The notes below the pieces were generated by a model. The model ran no database searches. It was not told where the DNA came from and saw only the letters and a program-made list of their open reading frames with translations. A DNA stretch of 15,009 nt from JAICKN01 sp036491415 (lineage in GTDB: Bacteria; Acidobacteriota; Terriglobia; Terriglobales; Acidobacteriaceae), in the NCBI GenBank assembly GCA_036491415.1, contig DASXCC010000007.1, positions 1-15,009 on the forward strand. Reading direction: 5' to 3'. Position 1 is the first letter of the stretch. Each line of letters opens with the position of its first letter. This document shows positions 1-6,518 of this stretch, one piece after another. Made by a program: the position numbers and the translations under genes.

Positions 1-503
1 CCAACGAGTTGGATGGGGCGCCGCTTGAGCCCAATGCGAACCTGATTATCCCCGTCGCTCCGGGACGTCAATCTATGGCCGACACGGGAAGTTATGCGCG
101 GAGGATTACGCGTTACCATGTGCATCGTGGCGATACAGTCGAAACCGTAGCCGATAACTTAGGAGTTCCGGCCACCATGGTGCGCCGTTGGAACCACCTC
201 AAAGGCAGCAGCCTGGCAGGACGGCGTATTCTTTTGGTTCACTTGCCGGTCGCGCCACATGCATCCGAGGCCTACAGCGATTCGCGCCGATCGATCCATA
301 AACCCGCGCAAACAAAAGAAATACCTGTCAGCGAGGTGACTTCCGGAGCTACCGTACGTCATACCGTACAGGCCGGCGAAACTCTTTACTCCATCGCTAA
401 CATTTACAAGACCACGGTTTCCGCCATTCAGCGCGACAACAGCATCGACGATGTAGCCTCTCTGCGCGCCGGAACAGTGTTGGTCATTCACGGTACGCAG
501 TAA
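1..503 (+). CDS. C-terminal part of a LysM peptidoglycan-binding protein (5' end outside window)
   Basis: The frame is open to the left edge (the first full codon begins at base 3), so the true start lies outside the window; the TTG at 9 is unlikely to be the start. The visible part holds two LysM domains. The first is at about 114-245 (YHVHRGDTVETVADNLGV..) and the second at about 354-491 (VRHTVQAGETLYSIANIYKT.., ending GTVLVIHG), joined by a Ser/Pro-rich linker. LysM domains bind the glycan backbone of peptidoglycan in the periplasm or cell wall. The ANLIIP string before the first repeat resembles the end of another domain. Tandem C-terminal LysM domains are typical of MltD-type lytic transglycosylases and of M23 peptidases or amidases. 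The catalytic part is not visible, so the enzyme class is only a guess; a lytic transglycosylase seems most likely. Confidence 0.85.
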   Translation, partial: NELDGAPLEPNANLIIPVAPGRQSMADTGSYARRITRYHVHRGDTVETVADNLGVPATMVRRWNHLKGSSLAGRRILLVHLPVAPHASEAYSDSRRSIHKPAQTKEIPVSEVTSGATVRHTVQAGETLYSIANIYKTTVSAIQRDNSIDDVASLRAGTVLVIHGTQ

Positions 504-531
504 ATTAATTTACAAAAGGCAGAATTGAATC

Positions 532-559
532 TTGCGCTTCGCGCTGGGCAATGTAATAT
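532..559 (+). promoter_or_regulatory. Candidate sigma-70 promoter for the lysine-rich protein gene
   Basis: TTGCGC (532-537) and TAATAT (554-559) are separated by 16 bases. A start of transcription near 566 would give a leader of about 155 bases. The -10 element is good and the -35 is partial. This is a reading by eye only. Confidence 0.4.
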
Positions 560-567
560 GCTGGGGA

Positions 568-717
568 AACGGTAGCCGCAAGCTCCGTTGACTGTGCGCG
601 AAATGCTGGTGCTGTATCGCGTGTTGTTCAGTCCGCAATTTGATCTGAGCTGTCATTTTATTACCTAAGCGCACCAGAGGTTCGCGCAAGCTTCCGGCGC
701 TGCCGGACACCAGGAGG
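568..717 (+). promoter_or_regulatory. Structured 5' leader with two hairpins and a strong Shine-Dalgarno
   Basis: Two hairpins can be drawn in the region before the lysine-rich gene. The first pairs AACGG(T)AGC at 568-576 with GCTCCGTT at 582-589: 8 base pairs, one bulged T and a CGCAA loop. It would sit at the very 5' end of a transcript from the promoter at 532-559. The second pairs TCCGGC (693-698) with GCCGGA (702-707) over a 3-base loop, and ends five bases before a strong AGGAGG (712-717) placed four bases ahead of the ATG at 722. I do not recognise a known riboswitch. The first hairpin could protect the 5' end, and the second could keep the ribosome site open. Confidence 0.35.
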
Positions 718-721
718 AGCA

Positions 722-1126
722 ATGACTTTTGATGAAACCCTCTACGGACGTGATGACGAGATGGATGAAGTAGGCGAAGGCGCTTACGGCGATCCGCTCG
801 AAGAAGATTACGAGGAAGAGGAAGAAGAGGAAGCTGAAATCACAGAAATTGATCCTGAGCCGGAGCCGGTTCCAGTGAGCACCCCAGCTCCCAAACCAAG
901 CAGCGGCGGTGGTGGCGGTTCTCCACGTCCGGCGCGCAAAAAGGCAGCCAAGAAACCAGCGAAAAAGAAGGCTGCGAAAAAAGCGCCAAAGAAAAAGCCA
1001 GCTGCCAAGAAAAAGTCAGCGAAGAAAGCACCAGCAAAGAAAAAACCAGCAAAGAAGAAACCCGCTAAAAAGGCGGCCAAGAAAAAACCAGCCAAGAAAG
1101 CTGCGAAGAAAAAGAAGAAACATTAG
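722..1126 (+). CDS. Bipolar acidic/lysine-rich histone H1-like protein
   Basis: This is a 134-residue protein with two halves of opposite charge. Residues 1-50 are strongly acidic, with a Glu run near 31-38 and Asp/Glu scattered elsewhere. A Pro/Ser/Gly linker (about 51-69, including five Gly) follows. Residues from about 70 to the end are almost only Lys, Ala and Pro in KKPAKK/KKAAKK-type repeats, ending KKKKKH. The basic tail resembles eukaryotic histone H1 C-termini and bacterial H1-like proteins (HctB, AlgP C-terminus), which bind DNA or RNA without sequence specificity. Role in nucleoid organisation is therefore inferred, not shown. The acidic N-terminus is not part of the usual H1-like pattern; it could shield the tail or bind basic partners. 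The start is well supported by AGGAGG four bases upstream. The codon repeats are low-complexity (AAG/AAA, GCC/GCG, CCA/CCC), so repeat-length variation between strains is likely. It is monocistronic, closed by the terminator just downstream. Confidence 0.85.
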   Translation: MTFDETLYGRDDEMDEVGEGAYGDPLEEDYEEEEEEEAEITEIDPEPEPVPVSTPAPKPSSGGGGGSPRPARKKAAKKPAKKKAAKKAPKKKPAAKKKSAKKAPAKKKPAKKKPAKKAAKKKPAKKAAKKKKKH

Positions 1127-1142
1127 AAATTTGCTGGTAGGT

Positions 1143-1179
1143 AAAAAGGCGGAGCCAAAAGCTCCGCTTTTTTGTTTTT
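1143..1179 (+). terminator. Intrinsic terminator, probably bidirectional
   Basis: GCGGAGC (1149-1155) pairs with GCTCCGC (1161-1167) over a CAAAA loop, followed by TTTTTTGTTTTT (1168-1179). On the left the stem is preceded by AAAAA (1143-1147), which gives a T run on the other strand. It can therefore serve both the lysine-rich gene and the convergent mutS2. Confidence 0.9.
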
Positions 1180-1211
1180 GTCGAGAGATTTTATTTCGAC
1201 TCAAGTGAAGT

Positions 1212-1235
1212 AAATCACGTGCGAGTGCGTGATTT
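1212..1235. other. Inverted repeat downstream of mutS2
   Basis: AAATCACG (1212-1219) is complementary to CGTGATTT (1228-1235) across an 8-base loop. It lies 40 bases past the mutS2 stop, in the direction of mutS2 transcription. There is only a short T run after it, so it would be a weak terminator or a 3'-end stabilising hairpin. Confidence 0.35.
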
Positions 1236-1240
1236 TGCGA

Positions 1241-1255
1241 AGTCGAAGCATCCCT
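1241..1255 (-). repeat. Intergenic repeat half-element, inverted copy of 4900-4914
   Basis: AGTCGAAGCATCCCT here is the exact reverse complement of AGGGATGCTTCGACT at 4900-4914. Both copies lie between genes. From memory this string is part of a dispersed element common in Koribacter-like Acidobacteriota; that has not been checked here. Confidence 0.5.
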
Positions 1256-1274
1256 ACAACAATCCCGTTAGAAC

Positions 1275-3713
1275 TTACACTTTCAATTCCACCATCGTTG
1301 CGCCGCCTCCGCCTTCATTGTGCGGAGGCTCGGTAACTCCCGACACATGCGGATGCTTTTGCAGGAACTGACGCAATGCTTTCCGCAAAATTCCCATGCC
1401 GCTGCCGTGGACGACACGCACTCGCGGCAATCCCGCCAGGAACGCGCGATCCACGAACCTTTCGACTTCATCCGTGGCTTCGTTCACATTGCGGCCAATG
1501 ACGTTGATTTCACTCGGCACGTTGGAATCTTCGTTTTGCAGTGAAACAGAAATCCCGCGCGCCCGCGCGGCTTTCACTGGAGATTCCATCGCCCGTGTAA
1601 TCACTTCCGCGATGTCTTCGCGCGCGATTTTCATTTTCATCACGCCGATTTCCGCTTCGAAGTGATCGTCATCGATACGCCGAGTGACGACAGCATTGCG
1701 TCCCATGGACTTCAACTTCACAGTGTCGCCTTCGGAAACATGCTTGACCATCTGCGGCTGCGCGTTTGGATCGTTGCGGTCCGCGCCGGTAGAATGCGCA
1801 ACGACTGCCGAATCAAACTGGCCTTGAAATTCACGCCGAAGTTTTGCGATGCGCCTTTCGGCGTCTTTGGAAAGTTTCTGCGCAACGGCGCGCTCCTGCA
1901 CCGCATTGACAGCTTCCCGTGCGTGGTATTCAAAATCGCGCAGCAAACTTTCGAGTTTCTTCTCGAGCTCTCGCACTTTCGCCTGCTGCTCTTTGCGTCC
2001 TTCAGAAGCTAAATGCGATTTCTCACGCTCCAATTCCGCTTCGTGTTGCTGCATGCGCGCTCTCTCGTTGCCGGCTTCGCGCAATTCCGCATGCAAGCGA
2101 TCCAGGAATTCCGCAACATCTCTGGCTTGCGTGCCCAACCTTGACCGTGCACTCGTGATGATGGCCGGGTTCAGCCCCAGACGTTGCGCGATATTGATGC
2201 CCGCCGAAGCTCCGGGAATGCCAATCTTCAACTCGTAGGTAGGCTGCAGCGTTGCTTCGTTGAATCCGACGGCGGCGTTCAGAACTCCCGGCGCGTTCGC
2301 GGCATAAACTTTGAGCGAAGTATGGTGCGTGGAAATTACGCTAATGCATCCCGTATCGCGAAAATAATCAGCGATAGAAACCGCCAATGCCGCGCCTTCT
2401 TCCGGGTCCGTCGCGGAACCAAGCTCGTCGAGCAGCACCAGAGATTTTGCTGTCGCCGTCTTCGAAATAAAATCGATATTCGTGACGTGCGCAGAGAAAG
2501 TAGAAAGATTCTGCTCGATGGATTGGTAGTCGCCGATGTCGGCAAGCACTGCGTCAAAAATAGGAAACTCCGCGCGCTCCGCGGGAACGGGGATGCCGGA
2601 TTGCCCCATCAGAGCGAGCAGGCCCATCGTTTTCAGGCCGACAGTTTTACCTCCTGTGTTGGGGCCGGTAATTATGATCTGCCGTTGTTTGCCTTCCAAC
2701 TCCATTGTCAGCGGCACCACGCGCATGTGCTTTAACTTTAGATTTCGCTCCAGCAAAGGATGCCGCGCATTGTGCAGAATGACGGGCGATTCGTCGTTGC
2801 ATTCCGCGGGAACGCAATCGTAGTCATCGGCAAATCGCGCCTTGGCGAATTGCAACTCCAACTCGCTTAAAACTTCGCACGCGGAAAGGATCGCTGGCGA
2901 CCGCTCGCCAACCTTTCTTGTCATTTCCAGCAGGATGCGATGAATTTCCGACTGTTCTTCCTCCAGCAGCCGCACCAGTTCATTGTTTTGTTCGATGGTT
3001 TCCAGCGGCTCCACGAACACGGTCTGTCCGCTGGAACTTGCGCCGTGGACAACTCCCTGCACGCGACGTTTCTGCTCCACTTTGACGGGAATGACGAAGC
3101 GCTCACCGCGAATGGTGATGAGTTCGTCCTGCACGGTGCCGCCCTCGGCCAGGCGGCGAAGATAACTACGTAACGACTCTTGAATCACGCGGCGCTGCTT
3201 TTCCATCTCGCGGCGAATGCGTGCAAGTTCCGGAGAAGCGCGATCATCCAGCGTACCGTCCGGAAGTATCTTGTTGCCGAAGCTGCGTAGGAAGTCCGAG
3301 AAGTCCTCCACGCTGGAAGAAAGTCCACGCACGGTATTCCATGGCTTCATGGCGGCAGGCGGATTGAATACAATCTCCCGCCATTCAGCGATGCGATCCA
3401 CGGCAAGAACGACATCGCGGATTTCCGCGATCTCCAAAGTCGCCCCTGTGATGCGCGACTTATCCAGCAAATCCGCGATATCGATCAAGCCGGAGAAATC
3501 AAACCGCCCGCCCACACGGCGATACTCACGAATTTCCGCCGTCAGTTGCTGTTGATTCTCGATCCATCCCTTGTCGGTGGAGGGAGCCAGCACGGCCAAC
3601 TTCGCCTCCCCGAATGGAGACGAAATATAGGCATGCAGAAGCTCGCGGAAGGTCTCGAATTCGAGTACGCGCGCGCTTGTATGGGCAAGAAATGGCACGG
3701 AGTTATGGTACAT
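1275..3713 (-). CDS. mutS2: MutS2 family ATPase with C-terminal Smr domain
   Basis: The product is 812 residues, the usual length for MutS2 (about 780-800). MutS2 lacks the mismatch-recognition domain of MutS. Family members suppress homologous recombination by acting on branched DNA, and in Bacillus MutS2 also acts on collided ribosomes. Motifs seen: Walker A GPNTGGKT at 350-357, STFSAH ABC-type signature at 404-409, Walker B LVLLDE at 425-430, the STHH switch at 461-464, a long charged coiled coil at about 530-630, a KOW-like segment near 660-700, and an Smr domain at about 735-812 containing HGSGMG (769-774) and a GEGGxG-like NEGGGGAT end. The Smr LDLR motif of better-studied MutS2 proteins reads INVIGR (736-741) here, so the usual Asp is missing. 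The ATG at 3713 has no strong Shine-Dalgarno, but no better start is visible. It is divergent from hemB and convergent with the lysine-rich gene. Confidence 0.95.
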   Translation of the reverse strand: MYHNSVPFLAHTSARVLEFETFRELLHAYISSPFGEAKLAVLAPSTDKGWIENQQQLTAEIREYRRVGGRFDFSGLIDIADLLDKSRITGATLEIAEIRDVVLAVDRIAEWREIVFNPPAAMKPWNTVRGLSSSVEDFSDFLRSFGNKILPDGTLDDRASPELARIRREMEKQRRVIQESLRSYLRRLAEGGTVQDELITIRGERFVIPVKVEQKRRVQGVVHGASSSGQTVFVEPLETIEQNNELVRLLEEEQSEIHRILLEMTRKVGERSPAILSACEVLSELELQFAKARFADDYDCVPAECNDESPVILHNARHPLLERNLKLKHMRVVPLTMELEGKQRQIIITGPNTGGKTVGLKTMGLLALMGQSGIPVPAERAEFPIFDAVLADIGDYQSIEQNLSTFSAHVTNIDFISKTATAKSLVLLDELGSATDPEEGAALAVSIADYFRDTGCISVISTHHTSLKVYAANAPGVLNAAVGFNEATLQPTYELKIGIPGASAGINIAQRLGLNPAIITSARSRLGTQARDVAEFLDRLHAELREAGNERARMQQHEAELEREKSHLASEGRKEQQAKVRELEKKLESLLRDFEYHAREAVNAVQERAVAQKLSKDAERRIAKLRREFQGQFDSAVVAHSTGADRNDPNAQPQMVKHVSEGDTVKLKSMGRNAVVTRRIDDDHFEAEIGVMKMKIAREDIAEVITRAMESPVKAARARGISVSLQNEDSNVPSEINVIGRNVNEATDEVERFVDRAFLAGLPRVRVVHGSGMGILRKALRQFLQKHPHVSGVTEPPHNEGGGGATMVELKV

Positions 3714-3792
3714 GAAGCAGCATTGGGAATGCGGTCAAAACCCGCCAAATACTATAGAATAGTGGCTGTAAGCTTGTTGCAGGGTCCACTCC
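3714..3792. promoter_or_regulatory. Short divergent promoter region mutS2/hemB
   Basis: Only 79 bases separate the two divergent start codons, so both promoters must lie here or extend into the genes. The AT-rich ACTATAGAATAGT at 3751-3763 could supply a -10 box on either strand (TATAGA forward, TATAGT reverse). I could not find a well-placed -35 for either. Confidence 0.3.
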
Positions 3793-4824
3793 ATGGCTTT
3801 CCCGATTACCCGTTTGCGCCGTCTGCGCCAGAACGAACCGCTCCGCTCCATGGTGCGCGAAACCCGGCTCACACCTGAAGCGTTTGTGTATCCGCTATTT
3901 GTGTGCCCGGGCGAAAGCATTCGCAAAGAAGTCAGTTCCATGCCTGGTGTGTTCAATCTTTCCGTGGATGAAGCGGTCAAAGAAGCCCGCGAAGTCCATT
4001 CATTGGGAATTCCTGCGGTTATTCTTTTTGGTCTGCCGGAGAAAAAAAACGAAGTCGCCACCGGAGCCTGGGCCGAGGATGGGATTGTGCAGCGCGCGGC
4101 ACGCGCTATTAAACGCGAGGTCCCGAAGCTGGTGATCGTGGGCGATGTTTGCCTGTGTGAATACATGTCGCACGGACATTGCGGGATCGTACAAACTTCG
4201 CGAGTTGCGCAGTCATTAGGAGCGGCCGTTGCCGAGCCGCCTTTCGCAACTGCTGAATATGAAATCGTGAATGATGCCACGTTGGAAATTCTGGCGAAGA
4301 CGTCAGTTTCGCTGGCGCGAGCCGGAGTGGACATCATCGCTCCATCTGACATGATGGACGGCCGCGTGGCCGCCATCCGCAAAGCGCTCGATGAAGCGTC
4401 GCTCATCCATACACCGATTCTTTCTTACGCCGCCAAGTTTGCGTCGGGATTTTACGGGCCGTTCCGCGAAGCCGCGGATTCTGCGCCTCAGTTCGGGGAC
4501 CGCCGTTCCTATCAGATGGATGGGGCAAATTTGCGCGAAGCCATGCGCGAGATTGAGCAGGACATTGCCGAGGGCGCGGACATGATCATGGTAAAACCTG
4601 CCATGCCCTATCTCGATGTGATCGCTGCGGCACGGGATCGTTTCGACTTGCCGTTGGCTGCTTATCAGGTTTCCGGCGAATACGCCATGATTGAAGCCGC
4701 CGCCCGCAATCATTGGATTGATCGTGAGCGCGTCATGATGGAGTCGCTCACCTCAATTCGGCGTGCCGGGGCCAGCATCATTCTGACGTATTACGCGAAA
4801 GAAGCAGCCCGCCTGCTGGCTTAA
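3793..4824 (+). CDS. hemB: Delta-aminolevulinic acid dehydratase (porphobilinogen synthase)
   Basis: The enzyme condenses two molecules of 5-aminolevulinate to porphobilinogen, the first common step of haem and other tetrapyrrole synthesis, in the cytoplasm. The protein has 343 residues. The metal site DVCLCEYMSHGHCG carries Cys120, Cys122 and Cys130, which indicates the zinc-using type. The two Schiff-base lysines are Lys215 (SYAAKFAS) and Lys268 (MVKPAMPYLD). Other family marks are APSDMMDGR, GPFREA and YQVSGEYAMI. Compared with E. coli HemB as I recall it, about 20 extra residues lie between Cys130 and NDATLE (roughly residues 132-159), which accounts for the length above the usual 320-330. 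The ATG at 3793 lies about ten bases after a weak AGGG. Its link to the lipoate/dehydrogenase genes downstream is positional; lpd has its own promoter candidate. Haem supply would suit the cytochrome c gene further on, but that is inference. Confidence 0.96.
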   Translation: MAFPITRLRRLRQNEPLRSMVRETRLTPEAFVYPLFVCPGESIRKEVSSMPGVFNLSVDEAVKEAREVHSLGIPAVILFGLPEKKNEVATGAWAEDGIVQRAARAIKREVPKLVIVGDVCLCEYMSHGHCGIVQTSRVAQSLGAAVAEPPFATAEYEIVNDATLEILAKTSVSLARAGVDIIAPSDMMDGRVAAIRKALDEASLIHTPILSYAAKFASGFYGPFREAADSAPQFGDRRSYQMDGANLREAMREIEQDIAEGADMIMVKPAMPYLDVIAAARDRFDLPLAAYQVSGEYAMIEAAARNHWIDRERVMMESLTSIRRAGASIILTYYAKEAARLLA

Positions 4825-4836
4825 ATCCCCCTTCCC

Positions 4837-4866
4837 TGTCATTCCTTTTCAGCGAGGAATTCCTAT
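4837..4866 (+). repeat. TGTCAT-type intergenic palindromic repeat, copy 1
   Basis: The element begins TGTCATTCCTTTTCAGCGAG. ATTCCT (4841-4846) pairs with AGGAAT (4855-4860) over an 8-base loop. It is a diverged relative of the copies at 6472 and 13473. Lying 12 bases after the hemB stop, it may also shape the mRNA 3' end. Confidence 0.5.
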
Positions 4867-4873
4867 AAATATT

Positions 4874-4899
4874 GGCGTGCCAAAATGGCGTACCAAAAT
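4874..4899 (+). repeat. 13-base tandem repeat
   Basis: GGCGTGCCAAAAT (4874-4886) is followed directly by GGCGTACCAAAAT (4887-4899), with one mismatch. It sits between copy 1 of the TGTCAT element and the AGGGATGCTTCGACT element, with no spacing on the right. Confidence 0.7.
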
Positions 4900-4914
4900 A
4901 GGGATGCTTCGACT
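4900..4914 (+). repeat. Intergenic repeat half-element
   Basis: AGGGATGCTTCGACT, the inverted partner of 1241-1255. The match covers 15 of 15 bases. Confidence 0.5.
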
Positions 4915-4951
4915 CGGACGATGGTGTGATTGTTAGCCATCGGCATCCGTT

Positions 4952-4979
4952 TTGCCATTACCACCTGCTGGTCTAGAAT
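4952..4979 (+). promoter_or_regulatory. Candidate sigma-70 promoter for lpd
   Basis: TTGCCA (4952-4957) and TAGAAT (4974-4979) are each five of six to consensus and are separated by 16 bases. Transcription would start near 4986, giving a leader of about 40 bases before the TTG start at 5027. This also argues against the in-frame ATG at 4952, which would lie in the -35 box. Confidence 0.55.
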
Positions 4980-5013
4980 CAAAAGTTCGCTTTTTGTCAT
5001 CTGTTCTATTAAC

Positions 5014-5019
5014 GAGGAG
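5014..5019 (+). promoter_or_regulatory. Shine-Dalgarno that fixes a TTG start for lpd
   Basis: GAGGAG at 5014-5019 lies seven bases before TTG at 5027, which opens directly onto the conserved N-terminus PDTIYDIAVIGSGPAG. Confidence 0.8.
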
Positions 5020-5026
5020 CACTCTT

Positions 5027-6442
5027 TTGCCCGACACAATCTATGACATTGCGGTTATTGGCAGCGGCCCTGCCGGATACACTGCCGCCATCCGCGCCGG
5101 CCAGTACGGCCTGAAAACCGCGCTGGTCGAAAAAGATCCATACCTCGGTGGTACCTGCCTGCACGTGGGCTGCATTCCGACCAAAGCGCTTTTATTTAAC
5201 GCGGAACTCTGGGACCACTTGAAAGACGCCAAGGAATTTGGCATTGAAGGCGTGGACGCGCGGAAGCTGAACTGGGCGGCGATCCAGAATCGCAAAACAG
5301 GCGTGGTCAACAAGCATGCCAAAGGCCTCGAATTCCTAATGCGCAAGAATAAGGTGGAAACGGTCAAGGGATTCGGCAAGCTGACCGGCGCGGCGCAGAA
5401 CGGGAAGTTCACCATCAACATCGAGAACGACGGTAAGAACAGCACGATCAAAGCCAAAAACATTATTCTGGCCACCGGATCGGAAGCCCGTATGATCCCC
5501 GGACTTGAGGCGAGCGACCGCATTCTTACCAACATCGAAATTCTCGAGCTCGACCAGCTTCCAAAATCATTGGTGATTGTTGGCGCGGGCGCTGTCGGCG
5601 TGGAGTTTGCTTCCATCTTTCGTTCGTTCGATTCGGAAATTACTATCATCGAAGCTCTGCCACGATTGGTTCCACTCGAAGACGAAGACGTATCGAAAGA
5701 ACTGGCGCGCGTGTACCGCAAGCGCGGGATTAATTTTCACACCGGCGCAAAGGTCGAGAAAGTTGAAAAGATCAAAACCGGGGTAGCCGTTACGTTTAGC
5801 GTGGATGGCAAACAGCAGAAGATTGAAGCCGAGAAAATATTGATCGCAGTGGGACGGAAACCTTACATAGACAATCTCGGCCTGGAAAAAACACGCATTA
5901 AACCTGATCGCGGCTTTATCAAGACCGACAAATGGATGCAGACCGACGAATCGGGCATCTATGCGATCGGCGACATCGTGCTTGGAACGCCGCAACTGGC
6001 GCACGTTGGCGCAATGGAAGGCATCGTCGCAGTTTCCAAGATCGCCCGAAAAGAAGATAAGCCGATTGATCCTTTGAAGATTCCTAACGTGACGTATTGC
6101 CATCCGGAAATCGGCAGCGTGGGGCTGACCGAAGCGAAGGCCAAAGAGAAGGGCTATAACGTGAGGATCGGCAAGTTCCCCTTCACTGCCAATTCACGCG
6201 CTTCGATTGTTGGCGAACATGAGGGCTTCATAAAGATTGTCTCTGAGACCAAGTACGGAGAGATTTTAGGTGTCCATATTATCGGGCCACAGGCGACCGA
6301 GTTGATTGCGGAAGCCGTGACGGCCATGGAACTCGAAGCCACCGTGGAAGATTTAATGTGGACGATCCACGCGCATCCGACGCTGGCGGAAGCAATGTTG
6401 GACGCTTCGAACAGCGTGTACGGGCTTGCGATCAATATGTAA
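5027..6442 (+). CDS. lpd: Dihydrolipoamide dehydrogenase (E3 component)
   Basis: E3 reoxidises the dihydrolipoyl arm of 2-oxoacid dehydrogenase E2 subunits (and of the glycine cleavage H protein) with FAD, passing electrons to NAD+. With the TTG start at 5027 it has 471 residues, the normal length. Seen motifs: FAD-binding GSGPAG (12-17), the redox disulfide GGTCLHVGC (Cys44, Cys49), the NAD-binding GAGAVG (187-192), the second FAD motif AIGD (313-316), and the catalytic pair in HAHPTLAE (His450, Glu455). All key residues are present. The frame stays open upstream to an ATG at 4952, but that version adds 25 residues not seen in the family, overlaps the likely promoter and lacks a ribosome site. 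The following genes encode LipB, E1 and E2, so this is most likely the E3 of that complex. Confidence 0.96.
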   Translation: MPDTIYDIAVIGSGPAGYTAAIRAGQYGLKTALVEKDPYLGGTCLHVGCIPTKALLFNAELWDHLKDAKEFGIEGVDARKLNWAAIQNRKTGVVNKHAKGLEFLMRKNKVETVKGFGKLTGAAQNGKFTINIENDGKNSTIKAKNIILATGSEARMIPGLEASDRILTNIEILELDQLPKSLVIVGAGAVGVEFASIFRSFDSEITIIEALPRLVPLEDEDVSKELARVYRKRGINFHTGAKVEKVEKIKTGVAVTFSVDGKQQKIEAEKILIAVGRKPYIDNLGLEKTRIKPDRGFIKTDKWMQTDESGIYAIGDIVLGTPQLAHVGAMEGIVAVSKIARKEDKPIDPLKIPNVTYCHPEIGSVGLTEAKAKEKGYNVRIGKFPFTANSRASIVGEHEGFIKIVSETKYGEILGVHIIGPQATELIAEAVTAMELEATVEDLMWTIHAHPTLAEAMLDASNSVYGLAINM

Positions 6443-6471
6443 GTTGGCGCAGGTGGCTGCTTCGCTTGAAT

Positions 6472-6499
6472 TGTCATCCTTCGCGCAGCGAAGGACCTA
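6472..6499 (+). repeat. TGTCAT-type intergenic palindromic repeat, copy 2
   Basis: It begins TGTCATCCTTCGCGCAGCGA. TCCTTCGC (6477-6484) pairs perfectly with GCGAAGGA (6488-6495) over a GCA loop, so it forms a strong hairpin between lpd and lipB. With no T run it is not a normal terminator, but it could block 3' exonucleases or dampen readthrough. Confidence 0.7.
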
Positions 6500-6518
6500 T
6501 GCAGTAACGAAGTGAATC

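Noticed and set aside
808..1095. Phe/Ala-rich hydrophobic frame on the - strand opposite the lysine-rich gene
   Set aside because: It is simply the complement of Lys/Ala repeats; the forward gene has a perfect ribosome site and a terminator.
3714..3792. A regulated mutS2/hemB operator
   Set aside because: The gap is short and AT-rich but contains no inverted repeat convincing enough to call an operator.
3735..4406. A 223-codon open frame on the - strand opposite hemB
   Set aside because: Ser/Thr/Arg-rich with no domain, and entirely antisense to conserved hemB sequence.
4952..5026. Longer N-terminus for Lpd starting at ATG 4952
   Set aside because: The extra 25 residues are not part of the family, the ATG lies in the likely -35 box, and GAGGAG is placed correctly for TTG 5027.
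5041..5721. A 226-codon open frame on the - strand opposite lpd
   Set aside because: Composition typical of an antisense frame, and it covers the conserved FAD and disulfide motifs of Lpd.
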